DNA from: NZ13-RE01 sp964612975
GTDB taxonomy: Bacteria > Dictyoglomota > Dictyoglomia > Dictyoglomales > Dictyoglomaceae
Direction of reading: 5' to 3'
Length of the DNA stretch: 64,000 bases
Assembly (NCBI GenBank): GCA_964612975.1
Contig: CAZTGC010000006.1
Coordinates: 90,550 to 154,549, forward strand
The position numbers were made by a program, and so were the translations under genes. Below the pieces are notes generated by a model, which did not search any database, was not told the DNA's origin, and saw nothing but the letters and a program-made list of their open reading frames with translations. Of the stretch, positions 32,997-42,181 are shown in pieces (position 1 is the stretch's first letter; each line of letters begins with the position of its first letter).

Positions 32997-34660
32997 TGGA
33001 AGAGGAAAAATGTGTAGGATATTTAGTAGGAGAGAGTTTTTGTGATAGATTCCAGTTTGTGACCACAAGGAAATTGGCTCCAAAAAGATTAGAGTATGTA
33101 ACAATAAAAGGAACAGCAACTCCTGAGGAAGAAGTAGAAGTGTTAGCTCAAGTTGAATCCTTAAGAGCCTTCTCTGAGGTTTTAAATGAGGATCAAGAGT
33201 ATGAGGCAGCAAACAAAATCTTAGGTTTAGACTATGCTATTCCCACTCATCTCATAGCAGAGACAAGGGTATTAGGATATTTAGATAAAAATAATAAAAT
33301 ACATTTTCCAAGATCTGTAGCTCTTCCTGGCTCTCCTGTTTTCTTAGCTTCTGACTCCCTTCTTCAAAGATTCTTTAGCCATGCAAAAAATAACTCCATT
33401 GAAATAGGTACCCTTCTTTATAGACCCAATGTCAAAGTCACCTTAGATCCCAATGGCTTAAGAAGACATCTTGCAATTATTGCCCAAACAGGAGCTGGAA
33501 AATCTTATTTGACAGGACTTCTAATAGAAAAATTAATAAAATTAGGTGCAACAATCTTAGTCTTTGACCCTAATAGTGACTATGTCCTTTTAAGAAGAAC
33601 TAGCGATTTAAGGGGATTTTCTTCCATTGCAGAAATGGTAACAATTTATAGAATCCCAGAAATTCCTACAAGATTTTCAGAGGTAGAGATAGGAGGCATC
33701 GAAAAATTTTCTATAAAATTTAGCGAGTTAGAAGATGAGCAGATTCTTGAAATTTTAGGGATTGATGAAAAAAAGACAAATATTAGAAATTCTATAGAAC
33801 ATGCCCTACAAGAATTGAAAAAAGAAGGAAGAGATTTTACCCCAGAAGATTTATATGACAAGTTATCCCAATTTACAGGAGATATAAATGAAGAAGAAAA
33901 ACCCATTCCCTTTGAAAATTATGAAATTGAAACAGCCAAAAGACATCAAAAAAGGGCAAAGATTAATGAAGATTTAGTAAATGGTGCAAGGAAAGCCTTA
34001 AAATACGTTAGATGGATTAAGGACTATCCCATTTGGGGTTTTGAGGATATTAAATTAGAGAAAATTTTGAAACCCTCTCATATTACCGTTGTAGATTTGG
34101 CAGGTTTAGAGAAAAATCTAATGGACCTCATTGTAAGTCATTTATTAAATGAGATATGGATGAAGGCAAAGTCAGAGGGCTTAAGATATCCTTTATTTAT
34201 AGTATTAGAAGAAGCTCATAACTTTGTTCCTAACGATAGGGAAAGTAGAGGAAAAAGTACAAAATTAATTAATACAATAGCTTCAGAAGGCAGAAAATTT
34301 AAGATTTTTCTAATTGTTATTACTCAAAGGCCATATAAGATTAGTAGCAATACCCTTTCCCAATGTGGAAGTCAAATAATAATGAAACTAACAAATCCTA
34401 ATGATCAAAACGCAGTAAAGGAAGCATCAGAAGCTTTATCTGAAAGTCTTTTTAGGGATCTTCCAGGCTTAAATATAGGAGAAGCAATTATTGTAGGAAA
34501 TCTCACAAGGATTCCTGTAATTGTTAAAATTGGAAATAGGGAGACAGCAGAAGGAGGATATGATATAGATTTAGAAAAGGAATTTGAAAAGGCAAGAAGA
34601 GATGCTCTAATTCCTGATGAACCCTTTATTCCTACCGAGGAAATGGAGAGTGAGATTTAA
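32996..34660 (+). CDS. herA: HerA-type hexameric DNA translocase
   Basis: The 554-residue protein has an N-terminal HAS-barrel region (to about 120), then a FtsK/HerA RecA-fold with Walker A AQTGAGKS (residues 163-170), VFDPNSDYV near 193, a VVDLAGLEKNLMDLIVSHLLNEIW segment near 365, Walker B-like FIVLEEAHNFVPND near 401 and a SEGRKFKIFLIVITQRPYKIS segment near 430. The FNDQN-like GSQIIMKLTNPNDQNAV follows. It pumps DNA for NurA during end resection. Neighbouring genes are joined with 1-nt overlap and 0-nt spacing. Confidence 0.93.
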   Translation: MEEEKCVGYLVGESFCDRFQFVTTRKLAPKRLEYVTIKGTATPEEEVEVLAQVESLRAFSEVLNEDQEYEAANKILGLDYAIPTHLIAETRVLGYLDKNNKIHFPRSVALPGSPVFLASDSLLQRFFSHAKNNSIEIGTLLYRPNVKVTLDPNGLRRHLAIIAQTGAGKSYLTGLLIEKLIKLGATILVFDPNSDYVLLRRTSDLRGFSSIAEMVTIYRIPEIPTRFSEVEIGGIEKFSIKFSELEDEQILEILGIDEKKTNIRNSIEHALQELKKEGRDFTPEDLYDKLSQFTGDINEEEKPIPFENYEIETAKRHQKRAKINEDLVNGARKALKYVRWIKDYPIWGFEDIKLEKILKPSHITVVDLAGLEKNLMDLIVSHLLNEIWMKAKSEGLRYPLFIVLEEAHNFVPNDRESRGKSTKLINTIASEGRKFKIFLIVITQRPYKISSNTLSQCGSQIIMKLTNPNDQNAVKEASEALSESLFRDLPGLNIGEAIIVGNLTRIPVIVKIGNRETAEGGYDIDLEKEFEKARRDALIPDEPFIPTEEMESEI

Positions 34661-35830
34661 ATGATAAAGATTGTAGCCACTGCAGATAATCATTTAAATA
34701 GATTTTATAAAAAAATGTTTCCAGAGCAGTTGAAAAAAAGAAGAGAAAATTTAAGAAAAGCCTTTAAAGAGGTTGTAGATTTCTCCATTAAAGAAAAGGT
34801 TGATCTATTTATACAGGTGGGAGACCTTTTTGATATGCCTGATCCAAGAAACACTGAACTTGTCTTTATTATGGAAGAGTTTTTAAATCTTAAGAATAAG
34901 GGAATAAGTATTTTTGCAGTGGCAGGAACCCACGATTCCATAACTGCTCCCGATGAAGATTCCTATCCTATTAAGATTTTTGAAAAGGCTGGAATTTTAA
35001 AAGCTTTTATAAAAACAAGAGAAATAGAGCCTTATATTTGGAAAGGAAATAATGGAGAAAAACTATTAATCTCAGGTTTATCAACGGATTTAAGAATCAG
35101 GGGAAGGGTGAATCCCCTCTCTAACATAAAGATAAATATTAATGAAGAAAACAATTTACTTAAAGTTTTTCTACTCCATTATTCTTTAGAAAAATTTGCC
35201 CATCCTAAAGCTCAAGAACCTCAGATTCCAGAGGGAACTTTGTATTCTCTTCCCTTTGATCTTTTCATTATTGGCCATCTCCATGAGCATAAAGATTTTA
35301 TCTTTGGGAAAAAAGTATTAATTATACCGGGAGCTACAGAAAAAATAAATTTTGGAGAAGAGAAAAACGAGACAGGTTTTTATTTTATTAGATTAGAAGG
35401 AAGAAAAATACTTCCAGAATATATAAAAGTTAATTCCCAACCCATGAAATCTATAGAGATCAGAACAGGAGAAATTTCTTATGAGAACCCTATGGAAAGT
35501 ATTTTATCAATAATAGAAAGAGAATCTCATAAGGATCAATTATTAAAATGTAAGATTGTTGGGCCTATCTCTATTAGTACTTATCAGACAATAAGCTTTA
35601 ATAAGATAAATGAGATGGGAAACCAAAAGAATTTCTTTTTTGATCTTGATACTCAGAATCTAACAATTTCAGCAGAAGAAATTTCTACTATCTCTATTCC
35701 TGGAAATTGGAGTATAGGAAAAGTCTTGGAAAGTATTACTGAGGAATTGTGTATAAAAGAAGAAAAAGATAAAGAAATAATAAAGGAAGCCTTTGATTGG
35801 ATAAGGGAAAATCTTAAAGGATTGCTATGA
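34661..35830 (+). CDS. Mre11/SbcD-like DNA nuclease subunit
   Basis: The 389-residue protein has the metallophosphoesterase core of Mre11/SbcD: VATADNHLNRF (D and H ligands) at residues 5-14, QVGDLFDM near 49, VAGTHDSI near 88, LLHYSLE near 169 and IIGHLHEH near 203. In the third motif Thr stands where Asn (GNHD) normally binds metal. The C-terminal 150 residues are the capping and Rad50-binding region. It starts directly after the herA stop and overlaps the Rad50-like gene by 4 nt. It should nick or resect DNA ends in a complex with the ATPase, though the substitution makes its activity less certain. Confidence 0.87.
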   Translation: MIKIVATADNHLNRFYKKMFPEQLKKRRENLRKAFKEVVDFSIKEKVDLFIQVGDLFDMPDPRNTELVFIMEEFLNLKNKGISIFAVAGTHDSITAPDEDSYPIKIFEKAGILKAFIKTREIEPYIWKGNNGEKLLISGLSTDLRIRGRVNPLSNIKININEENNLLKVFLLHYSLEKFAHPKAQEPQIPEGTLYSLPFDLFIIGHLHEHKDFIFGKKVLIIPGATEKINFGEEKNETGFYFIRLEGRKILPEYIKVNSQPMKSIEIRTGEISYENPMESILSIIERESHKDQLLKCKIVGPISISTYQTISFNKINEMGNQKNFFFDLDTQNLTISAEEISTISIPGNWSIGKVLESITEELCIKEEKDKEIIKEAFDWIRENLKGLL

Positions 35831-38340
35831 TCAGATTAAAAAGTTTAGAAATTTTTAATTTTAAAAGATATGAACATGAAGAATTAAAATTTCCTCTCCA
35901 GGGTAGATTCTTAATAAAGGGAAAGAATGAGGCAGGAAAAAGTACTCTATTTGAAGCTATAGTTTTTGCTCTTTTTGGAAGACCTGTTTATATAAATGGC
36001 AAGGAAAATCTTATTAACTTCTCCCAAGATAAAGCACAAGTAATTCTAAATTTAGATTTAGACGACAAAGAAATTTATATAAAAAGAACCTTAGAGAGAA
36101 ATGCATCTCAGAAATGTTTATTTAAAATATATAATAAGAAAAATCCTGAAAAATCTGTTATTATCAATAAGGTTAATGATGCCAATGAAAGAATAGAAAG
36201 GGAATTAGGCTTAGATTATATTACCCTTCTTAATACCTGTTTTGTGGAGCAGAAAAATATTGGAAGATTAGAAAATAGTGATAAGGCAACAAGACAAAAA
36301 ATCATTATTTCCCTATTCAATTTAGAATTTTTAACAGATCTTTCAAAGAGAGCTAAAGAGGAGAAGGAAAATTTAAGAGAAAAATTATTACTTGAGGAAA
36401 TAATAAGGGAAACCTGTAGTGCAAAAAGAAAATATCCTATTCTCAATGAAGAATTCTCAAAAATTAAAAAAGAAAAGACAGAAATAGAAGCTATAGAGAA
36501 GGCTAAAAGGATAAAAGAAGAAAAAGAGGGTATAGATAATATAGATAAAGAGATAGAAAGACTTTCAAAAGTTGTTGAAGAATACAAAGAGAAGGTAGAA
36601 ACCCTTCGAAAAAGTCTTGAAGAACTTAATAAGTTAGAAAAAATCTTTGAATTTAAGAAAAGAAGCTTGGAAAAAATAGAAGCAAAGGAAAGGATTGAAA
36701 ACAAAATAAATCAAGATCTTGAAAAAATAAAAGAAATTCCAAAATTGGAAGAAGAGATAAATAATTTGAAATACCTTATAAAGATAAAGAAAAGAGTAGA
36801 GAAAACAAAGAAAATCAGAGATAAATTTGTAAAAATAGATGACAACTTAAAAAGTCTTATAGAAGAAAGGAAAGAAATAGAAAGAATTCTTAAAAAATCT
36901 GAAGATTTAAATAAATATGAAGAGGATATAAGAAAAATCAATATAGCTTTAAAAAGCTACACAATTAAAATTACCTCCTCCTTATCATTCTCAATAATCC
37001 TTTTCCTTCTTTCCTTCTCAATTAACATATTCCTTTTACCTTTATCTTTCATATTTATAATGGCATCACTTCTCCTTTTCCTAAGGAGAAATACGATAAA
37101 AGAAGAAAAGATAAAACTAAACATAAGAAAGGAAGATATTGAAAAAGAATTTAAAATAATAACACCAATCTCACTAAAAGAACCTTTGGAAAAGATACAG
37201 GAAAAAATATTTGAATTGGAAGAATTTAAAAAGAAAAAAGAAACCCAATGGGAAAGAGTTTTTGGTAAAATCACAATTTTAGATAAATATCCTGAAAAGG
37301 ATTTAGAAAGTTTAAATAGGGAAGAAAGTAAGTTAGAAGAAAGAGTAGAAAATCTCAAAAATCTTTCCTTAGAGGTAGAAAAGAATAAAGGTGAAATTAT
37401 AAAGATTGAAAATGAAGTAAAAACACTTCAGGAAGAAGCTGAAAATCTTTCGAAGATGCTCATGAAGGGACCATCCCAAGAATATAAGGAACAATTAGAA
37501 AAAACCATAAAAGATCTTAAAGGGGAAAAAGTTGAAGATAAATTTGAATATTACAGAAAAGTTCTTGATCAGAAAAATGGAGAGAAAAAAGCAAGAAAAG
37601 AGAATTTAGAAGGACTTATTAGAGAATTTAGTGATAATTATCCTGAAAAAATTTGGGAGGAGTTATCTGAGAAAGAAATAGACTATAAAATAAAGGAGAA
37701 ACTAGAAAAAAGGGAAAAGGAAGTTAGCGAAGAGTTATCAAGAATAAAATTCATTATGGAAAGATACGAAAAAAATACTGGAAAGAAAATTGAAGATTTA
37801 GATCCTGACAAAGAAGAGGAAAATATTAACAAAATGCTAAAGGAAAAAATAAAAATGTATTATGCTCAACAAATTTTAGAAGGTAGTGCTAAAAAAATAT
37901 TAGATACTGTATCTCCAAGAACCTTAACATATATGCAAAAGATTCTTCCCATCCTTACTATGGATAGATATCACGTGGTCCATCTTGATGCTGAAATCTT
38001 TAAATTAAAAGTCTACGATAATATAACCAATAAGTATTATGATAAAGAAATACTAAGTGGAGGAACCCAAGACCAATTTTCTTTAGCTTTAAGATTAGCT
38101 TTTGCAATGGCAAACCTACCACAAGATAAAGGGACAAATCCAGGATTTATTTTCTTAGATGAACCCTTAGGATCCTTTGATGAAGATAGAGCTTATGCTT
38201 TAGTAGAACTTCTTACCCATGGAGAAATTGCAGAACATTTTGACCAAATATTTGTGATAACCCATGTACTCCTTCGAGAAGAGTTTTTTGACTATTACAT
38301 ACATATTGAGGATGGGAAAATAATTTATAAAGATATTTAA
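35827..38340 (+). CDS. Rad50/SbcC-like ATPase with a transmembrane hairpin in place of the zinc hook
   Basis: The 837-residue SMC-type protein has Walker A GKNEAGKST (32-40), a Q-loop region near VEQKNIG, long Glu/Lys-rich coiled coils (about 170-375 and 425-680), the signature LSGGTQDQFSLALRLA near 741 and Walker B FIFLDEPLGSFDED near 777. The expected CxxC zinc hook is absent: there is no CxxC in the protein. Instead two hydrophobic helices (about 386-403 and 404-419, split by N400 and P405) and a basic RR exit sit at the coiled-coil apex. The protein would therefore be anchored to the membrane by its apex. Bacillus YhaN, as I recall, has a similar central hydrophobic pair. Last gene of the operon. 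Confidence 0.88.
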   Translation: MIRLKSLEIFNFKRYEHEELKFPLQGRFLIKGKNEAGKSTLFEAIVFALFGRPVYINGKENLINFSQDKAQVILNLDLDDKEIYIKRTLERNASQKCLFKIYNKKNPEKSVIINKVNDANERIERELGLDYITLLNTCFVEQKNIGRLENSDKATRQKIIISLFNLEFLTDLSKRAKEEKENLREKLLLEEIIRETCSAKRKYPILNEEFSKIKKEKTEIEAIEKAKRIKEEKEGIDNIDKEIERLSKVVEEYKEKVETLRKSLEELNKLEKIFEFKKRSLEKIEAKERIENKINQDLEKIKEIPKLEEEINNLKYLIKIKKRVEKTKKIRDKFVKIDDNLKSLIEERKEIERILKKSEDLNKYEEDIRKINIALKSYTIKITSSLSFSIILFLLSFSINIFLLPLSFIFIMASLLLFLRRNTIKEEKIKLNIRKEDIEKEFKIITPISLKEPLEKIQEKIFELEEFKKKKETQWERVFGKITILDKYPEKDLESLNREESKLEERVENLKNLSLEVEKNKGEIIKIENEVKTLQEEAENLSKMLMKGPSQEYKEQLEKTIKDLKGEKVEDKFEYYRKVLDQKNGEKKARKENLEGLIREFSDNYPEKIWEELSEKEIDYKIKEKLEKREKEVSEELSRIKFIMERYEKNTGKKIEDLDPDKEEENINKMLKEKIKMYYAQQILEGSAKKILDTVSPRTLTYMQKILPILTMDRYHVVHLDAEIFKLKVYDNITNKYYDKEILSGGTQDQFSLALRLAFAMANLPQDKGTNPGFIFLDEPLGSFDEDRAYALVELLTHGEIAEHFDQIFVITHVLLREEFFDYYIHIEDGKIIYKDI

Positions 38341-38343
38341 AAT

Positions 38344-39219
38344 CTAATTAAATTCATCGAAATTAATATTTCTAAGATATTCTTTAAATACTTTTCCAAT
38401 ATCCTCTCTATTTAAAGCTAATTCCACTGAAGCAATAAGAAATCCCAATTTATTTCCAGTATCATATCTCTTTCCTTTAAATTCATAAGCATAAATTGCC
38501 TCCTTCTCTAAAAGGAGTCTTAAACCGTCTGTAAGCTGAATCTCCCCTCCTCTTCCCGGCTTTACCTTCTCCAACATGTTAAAAATTTCTGGTGTCAATA
38601 TATATCTTCCAACAATGGCAAGATTAGATGGTGCTTCCTCTAAAGTTGGCTTCTCTATAAGATCAGTAATTTGATACAAACCATTTTCTAATTCCCTTCC
38701 AGCAATTATTCCATAGTTTTTAACTTCCTCTTCAGGAACTCTTTGCACAGCAATTACAGAACATTTATATCTTTCATAGATATTTATCATCTGTTTCAAA
38801 CAAGGAATCTCACTAACAATTAAGTCATCACTCAAAACCACTGCAAAGGGTTCATCTTTGACGATCTCCTTTGTAACCAGAATTGCATGTCCCAATCCCA
38901 ATGGCTCCTTCTGACGAATATAATAAACTGTTGCTAATTCTGATATTTCTCTCACCTCTTTCAACAATTCCATATCTCCCTTCTTTTGGAGAAAATATTC
39001 CAATTCAAAGGAAATATCAAAATGATCCTCTATTGCCCTTTTATTTCTACCAGTCACTATAATAATTTCGTCCAATCCAGAACTTACTGCTTCTTCTACA
39101 CCATATTGAATTATAGGTTTATCTACAATAGGAAGCATCTCCTTAGGCTGAGCTTTTGTAGCAGGAAGAAAGCGAGTACCAAGACCCGCAGCTGGGAAAA
39201 CTGCCTTTCTAATACCCAT
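38344..39219 (-). CDS. galU: UTP--glucose-1-phosphate uridylyltransferase
   Basis: The 291-residue protein has the GalU pattern: VFPAAGLGTRFLPATKAQPKEMLPIVDKP (residues 7-35), GVEEAVSSGLDEIIIVTGRNKRAIEDHFD, AVVLSDDLIV near 128 and GEIQLTDGL near 225 with the following KGKRYDTGNKLGFL. It makes UDP-glucose, the donor for glycolipids and polysaccharides, and could feed the glycosyltransferases in this window. AGGGAGGAAG precedes the ATG. It is 12 nt downstream of a cupin gene and ends 3 nt from the convergent Rad50-like gene. Confidence 0.94.
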   Translation of the reverse strand: MGIRKAVFPAAGLGTRFLPATKAQPKEMLPIVDKPIIQYGVEEAVSSGLDEIIIVTGRNKRAIEDHFDISFELEYFLQKKGDMELLKEVREISELATVYYIRQKEPLGLGHAILVTKEIVKDEPFAVVLSDDLIVSEIPCLKQMINIYERYKCSVIAVQRVPEEEVKNYGIIAGRELENGLYQITDLIEKPTLEEAPSNLAIVGRYILTPEIFNMLEKVKPGRGGEIQLTDGLRLLLEKEAIYAYEFKGKRYDTGNKLGFLIASVELALNREDIGKVFKEYLRNINFDEFN

Positions 39220-39231
39220 ATCTTCCTCCCT

Positions 39232-39585
39232 TTATTCAGGAATTTTTATTATCAATTGGACAAAATTTCCTTCTTCTACTAAAAGCTTATGGGCTGTTTC
39301 TGCAGGAATAACTAAAACATCTCCTTCAGAAATAAATTCTTCTTTACAATTTTTAATTTCACATTCTCTTATTTCTCCTCTATCTATTTCCCTTCCCCCA
39401 AAATATTCATTGCTCAAAATCACCCTTGCCTTTCCAGAATAAACCACATATATATCATTAACATATTTGTGAACCTCTACTTCTCCCTCAAAGGGAGCAG
39501 AAAAATTAACCTTTCTTATTATAAAGTTTTCCTTTCTAAATTCATTAAAAGAATCATTTTTTATAGAATATTTTTGATAAGACAT
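39232..39585 (-). CDS. Cupin-like protein upstream of galU
   Basis: The 117-residue protein has a beta-rich cupin-like pattern: VEVHKYVNDIYVVYSGKARVIL near residue 37 and a C-terminal EGDVLVIPAETAHKLLVEEG, with His, Tyr and a later His in cupin positions. The insert with REIDRGEIRECEIKN between the motifs is longer than usual. It is cotranscribed with galU and could be a sugar-phosphate epimerase or isomerase, but this is only a guess from its neighbour. GGAGGATG precedes the start. Confidence 0.75.
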   Translation of the reverse strand: MSYQKYSIKNDSFNEFRKENFIIRKVNFSAPFEGEVEVHKYVNDIYVVYSGKARVILSNEYFGGREIDRGEIRECEIKNCKEEFISEGDVLVIPAETAHKLLVEEGNFVQLIIKIPE

Positions 39586-39696
39586 CTACATCCTCCTAAG
39601 ATAAAATTATATTTTATTCTAACTAGAAGATAAAAAAATATCAATCTTGAAGATATCATGCTAAAATTTAAAAAAGTATAAGGAGGCTTTAGTTTA

Positions 39697-42129
39697 ATGT
39701 TTAAGGTTAATTTTGATGAAAACTGGGAATTTATCGAAAGCCCTCTAGTAACTCCCCTTCAGATTCTAACCTCAGAGATAAGCTGGAGGAAAATTGATCT
39801 TCCCCATGATGCAGTGGTAGAAAAGGAAAGGAAAGAAAACAATCCTTCTGGTGCAGACGAGGGATTTACTCCAGGTTCAAGTCTTTTTTATAAAAAGGAT
39901 TTTATTTTAGAAGATCATTGGAAAGAGAAAAATCTAATACTGGAATTTGAAGGCGTAATGGGCTTAACTGAAGTTTTTATAAATGAGATTTTGGTTTATA
40001 AACATTATAACAATTACACAAGTTTTTTAATCGATATTACAAAATATCTAAAGCCTAAGGATGAAAATGTAATTTTAGTACATGTAGATACCTCCATAAA
40101 ACCAAGTTCAAGATGGTATTTAGGAGCAGGTATATATAGACATGTATGGCTCCATGTAGGAGATATTTTATATATTAAGCCGTGGGAACTCCATGTAATA
40201 AGTAAAGTTATAGAAGATAATAAGGCTCTAATAAAGATAAAAACATGTCTAAAGAAAACCTTAGAAGAAGATGCAAGGGGAAAGATATGTTTTCAAGTTT
40301 TATCAAGGGAAGGGGAAATTTTAAAGGAAAAATGGGAAGATTATCATATTAACAATACCCATGAAAAATATGTGTATTCAGAATTTGAATTGGAAAACTT
40401 CAGATATTGGGATATTGAGGATTCCTATTTATATGAATTAAATGCAAAAATCTTTTTAGATGGAAGGGAAATAGATAAAGCCTCAACAAATTTTGGAATA
40501 AGAAAAATTGAATTAAATTTAAAAGAAGGTTTTAAACTAAATGGAAGAATCATTAAGTTAAGAGGAGGCTGTATTCACCATGACAATGGACTTCTTGGAA
40601 GTGCAAGTTATGATAGGGCAGAAGAAAGAAAAGTTGAAATATTAAAGAAAAATGGATTTAATGCTATAAGAACTGCCCACAATCCCTTTTCTCCATCTTT
40701 TTTAGATGCCTGTGATAGATTAGGCATGCTTGTAATTGAAGAATTTTTTGATGTATGGACATGTGGTAAGAGGACCTTTGATTATCATTTATATTTTGAT
40801 AAATATTGGGAAGAAGATATTGAGAATACTATTAAAAGAGACTTTAATCATCCATCAATTATTATCTGGTCCTTGGGGAATGAAATAACTTGGGGAGCTG
40901 GGGTTAATCCTGAAGATGATGAAAGTTATTCAAGTATCCATAAGGGAACAGAGAAATTAGCTCAAAAGGTAAAAGACTTAGATCCCACCAGATTCATAAC
41001 CCAAGCTATCTGCCATTTTCCCTTTGAATATGAAGGGAATATAGATTTTTTTGAAGAAGGGAATTTATTATATAGAAAGATAAAAAATGAGGTAAAGAAA
41101 GACGATAAATGGGGAAGAATTACTGAAGAGCTATATAGGTTTCTAGATATAATAGGATACAATTACAAACATGAAAGATATAAATATGATTATGAAAATT
41201 ATCCAAACAGAATCATTTGTGGTACAGAAACCTTTCCCTACACTATATTTGATAGCTGGAAAGAAACTTTAAAATATCCCAATGTTATAGGAGATTTTGT
41301 TTGGACTGCAATGGACTATTTAGGAGAGGCGGGAATTGGAAGAGTTAGTCTTAATGAGGAAGATTTTCAAAACTTTTTAGGTAAATTCCCATGGTTTATT
41401 TCCAATTGTGGTGATATAGATATATGCGGTGATAAAAGACCTCAATCCTATTATAGGGATATATTATGGGGAATAAGAAAAGATCCAATTATCTTTATAT
41501 TACCTCCTGACTATTATGGAAAAAAGATGTTTATTAAGCTTTGGACATGGGAACCTGTGGAAAGGAATTATACCTTTCCTAACTATGAAGGAAAGCCAAC
41601 ACAAGTTTTTGTATATTCTGATGGGGATGAAATAGAGTTATTTTTGAATGGAAAAAGTCTTGGAAGAAAAATAGCAGGAGAGAAGGCTAAATTGAAGACT
41701 ATATATGATATTATTTATGAACCAGGAATTTTAGAAGTAGTAGCATATAAAAATGGGAAGATTATAGGGATAGATAAATTAGAAACTACAGAAAAGCCAT
41801 ATAAGTTAAGCTTAATACCAGAAAAAAGTGTCATTTCTTCAAATTATGGAGATTTGTGCTATATAAAAATTGTTGCTTTAGATGAAAAAGAAAGAGAAGT
41901 TCCATACGCTAATAATAAGATAAGGATAGAGGTGGAAGGAGTTTTAAAACTTATTGCCTTAGGTAATTCAAATCCTTGTTCTACAGAAATCTTTGTAAAC
42001 CCAGTTAATTCTCTTTACAAAGGAAAGGCCCTTGCTATTTTGAAAAGTATTGGTAAATCAGGAGAAACAAAAGTAAGAGTTGTAAGTGGAGAACTTTTAG
42101 GAGATGAGATCTCAATTAAAGCCATTTAA
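39697..42129 (+). CDS. Glycoside hydrolase family 2 (beta-galactosidase-like)
   Basis: The 810-residue protein has the GH2 layout: an N-terminal sugar-binding domain with DLPHDAVVEKERK, an immunoglobulin-like linker, the TIM barrel starting KLRGGCIHHDNG, then AIRTAHNPFSPSFLDACDRLGM, the acid/base Glu396 in WSLGNE and the nucleophile Glu511 in GTETFPYT, and C-terminal beta domains (DUF4982-type from about 610). No signal peptide is seen, so it works in the cytoplasm on imported oligosaccharides. The substrate may be a beta-galactoside or another beta-glycoside. AAGGAGG precedes the ATG; it appears to be a single-gene unit. Confidence 0.9.
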   Translation: MFKVNFDENWEFIESPLVTPLQILTSEISWRKIDLPHDAVVEKERKENNPSGADEGFTPGSSLFYKKDFILEDHWKEKNLILEFEGVMGLTEVFINEILVYKHYNNYTSFLIDITKYLKPKDENVILVHVDTSIKPSSRWYLGAGIYRHVWLHVGDILYIKPWELHVISKVIEDNKALIKIKTCLKKTLEEDARGKICFQVLSREGEILKEKWEDYHINNTHEKYVYSEFELENFRYWDIEDSYLYELNAKIFLDGREIDKASTNFGIRKIELNLKEGFKLNGRIIKLRGGCIHHDNGLLGSASYDRAEERKVEILKKNGFNAIRTAHNPFSPSFLDACDRLGMLVIEEFFDVWTCGKRTFDYHLYFDKYWEEDIENTIKRDFNHPSIIIWSLGNEITWGAGVNPEDDESYSSIHKGTEKLAQKVKDLDPTRFITQAICHFPFEYEGNIDFFEEGNLLYRKIKNEVKKDDKWGRITEELYRFLDIIGYNYKHERYKYDYENYPNRIICGTETFPYTIFDSWKETLKYPNVIGDFVWTAMDYLGEAGIGRVSLNEEDFQNFLGKFPWFISNCGDIDICGDKRPQSYYRDILWGIRKDPIIFILPPDYYGKKMFIKLWTWEPVERNYTFPNYEGKPTQVFVYSDGDEIELFLNGKSLGRKIAGEKAKLKTIYDIIYEPGILEVVAYKNGKIIGIDKLETTEKPYKLSLIPEKSVISSNYGDLCYIKIVALDEKEREVPYANNKIRIEVEGVLKLIALGNSNPCSTEIFVNPVNSLYKGKALAILKSIGKSGETKVRVVSGELLGDEISIKAI

Positions 42130-42146
42130 TTAAAAACACTTTTAAT

Positions 42147-42175
42147 TTGCAATACAAAAATTTTTAGGATATAAT
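42147..42175 (+). promoter_or_regulatory. Promoter of the T-box-trpB transcript
   Basis: TTGCAA (42147-42152) and TATAAT (42170-42175) are 17 bp apart. Transcription should begin near 42182, at the start of the T-box leader. Confidence 0.72.
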
Positions 42176-42181
42176 TTTTTG

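Noticed and set aside
36216..36704. Long open frame on the minus strand opposite the Rad50-like gene
   Set aside because: It is antisense to the Glu/Lys-rich coiled coil, which gives Ser/Phe/Leu-rich nonsense protein with few stops; no ribosome site and no domain.
36957..37358. Minus-strand frame over the membrane hairpin of the Rad50-like gene
   Set aside because: Same antisense artefact, with a Ser/Phe/Leu/Ile-rich composition.
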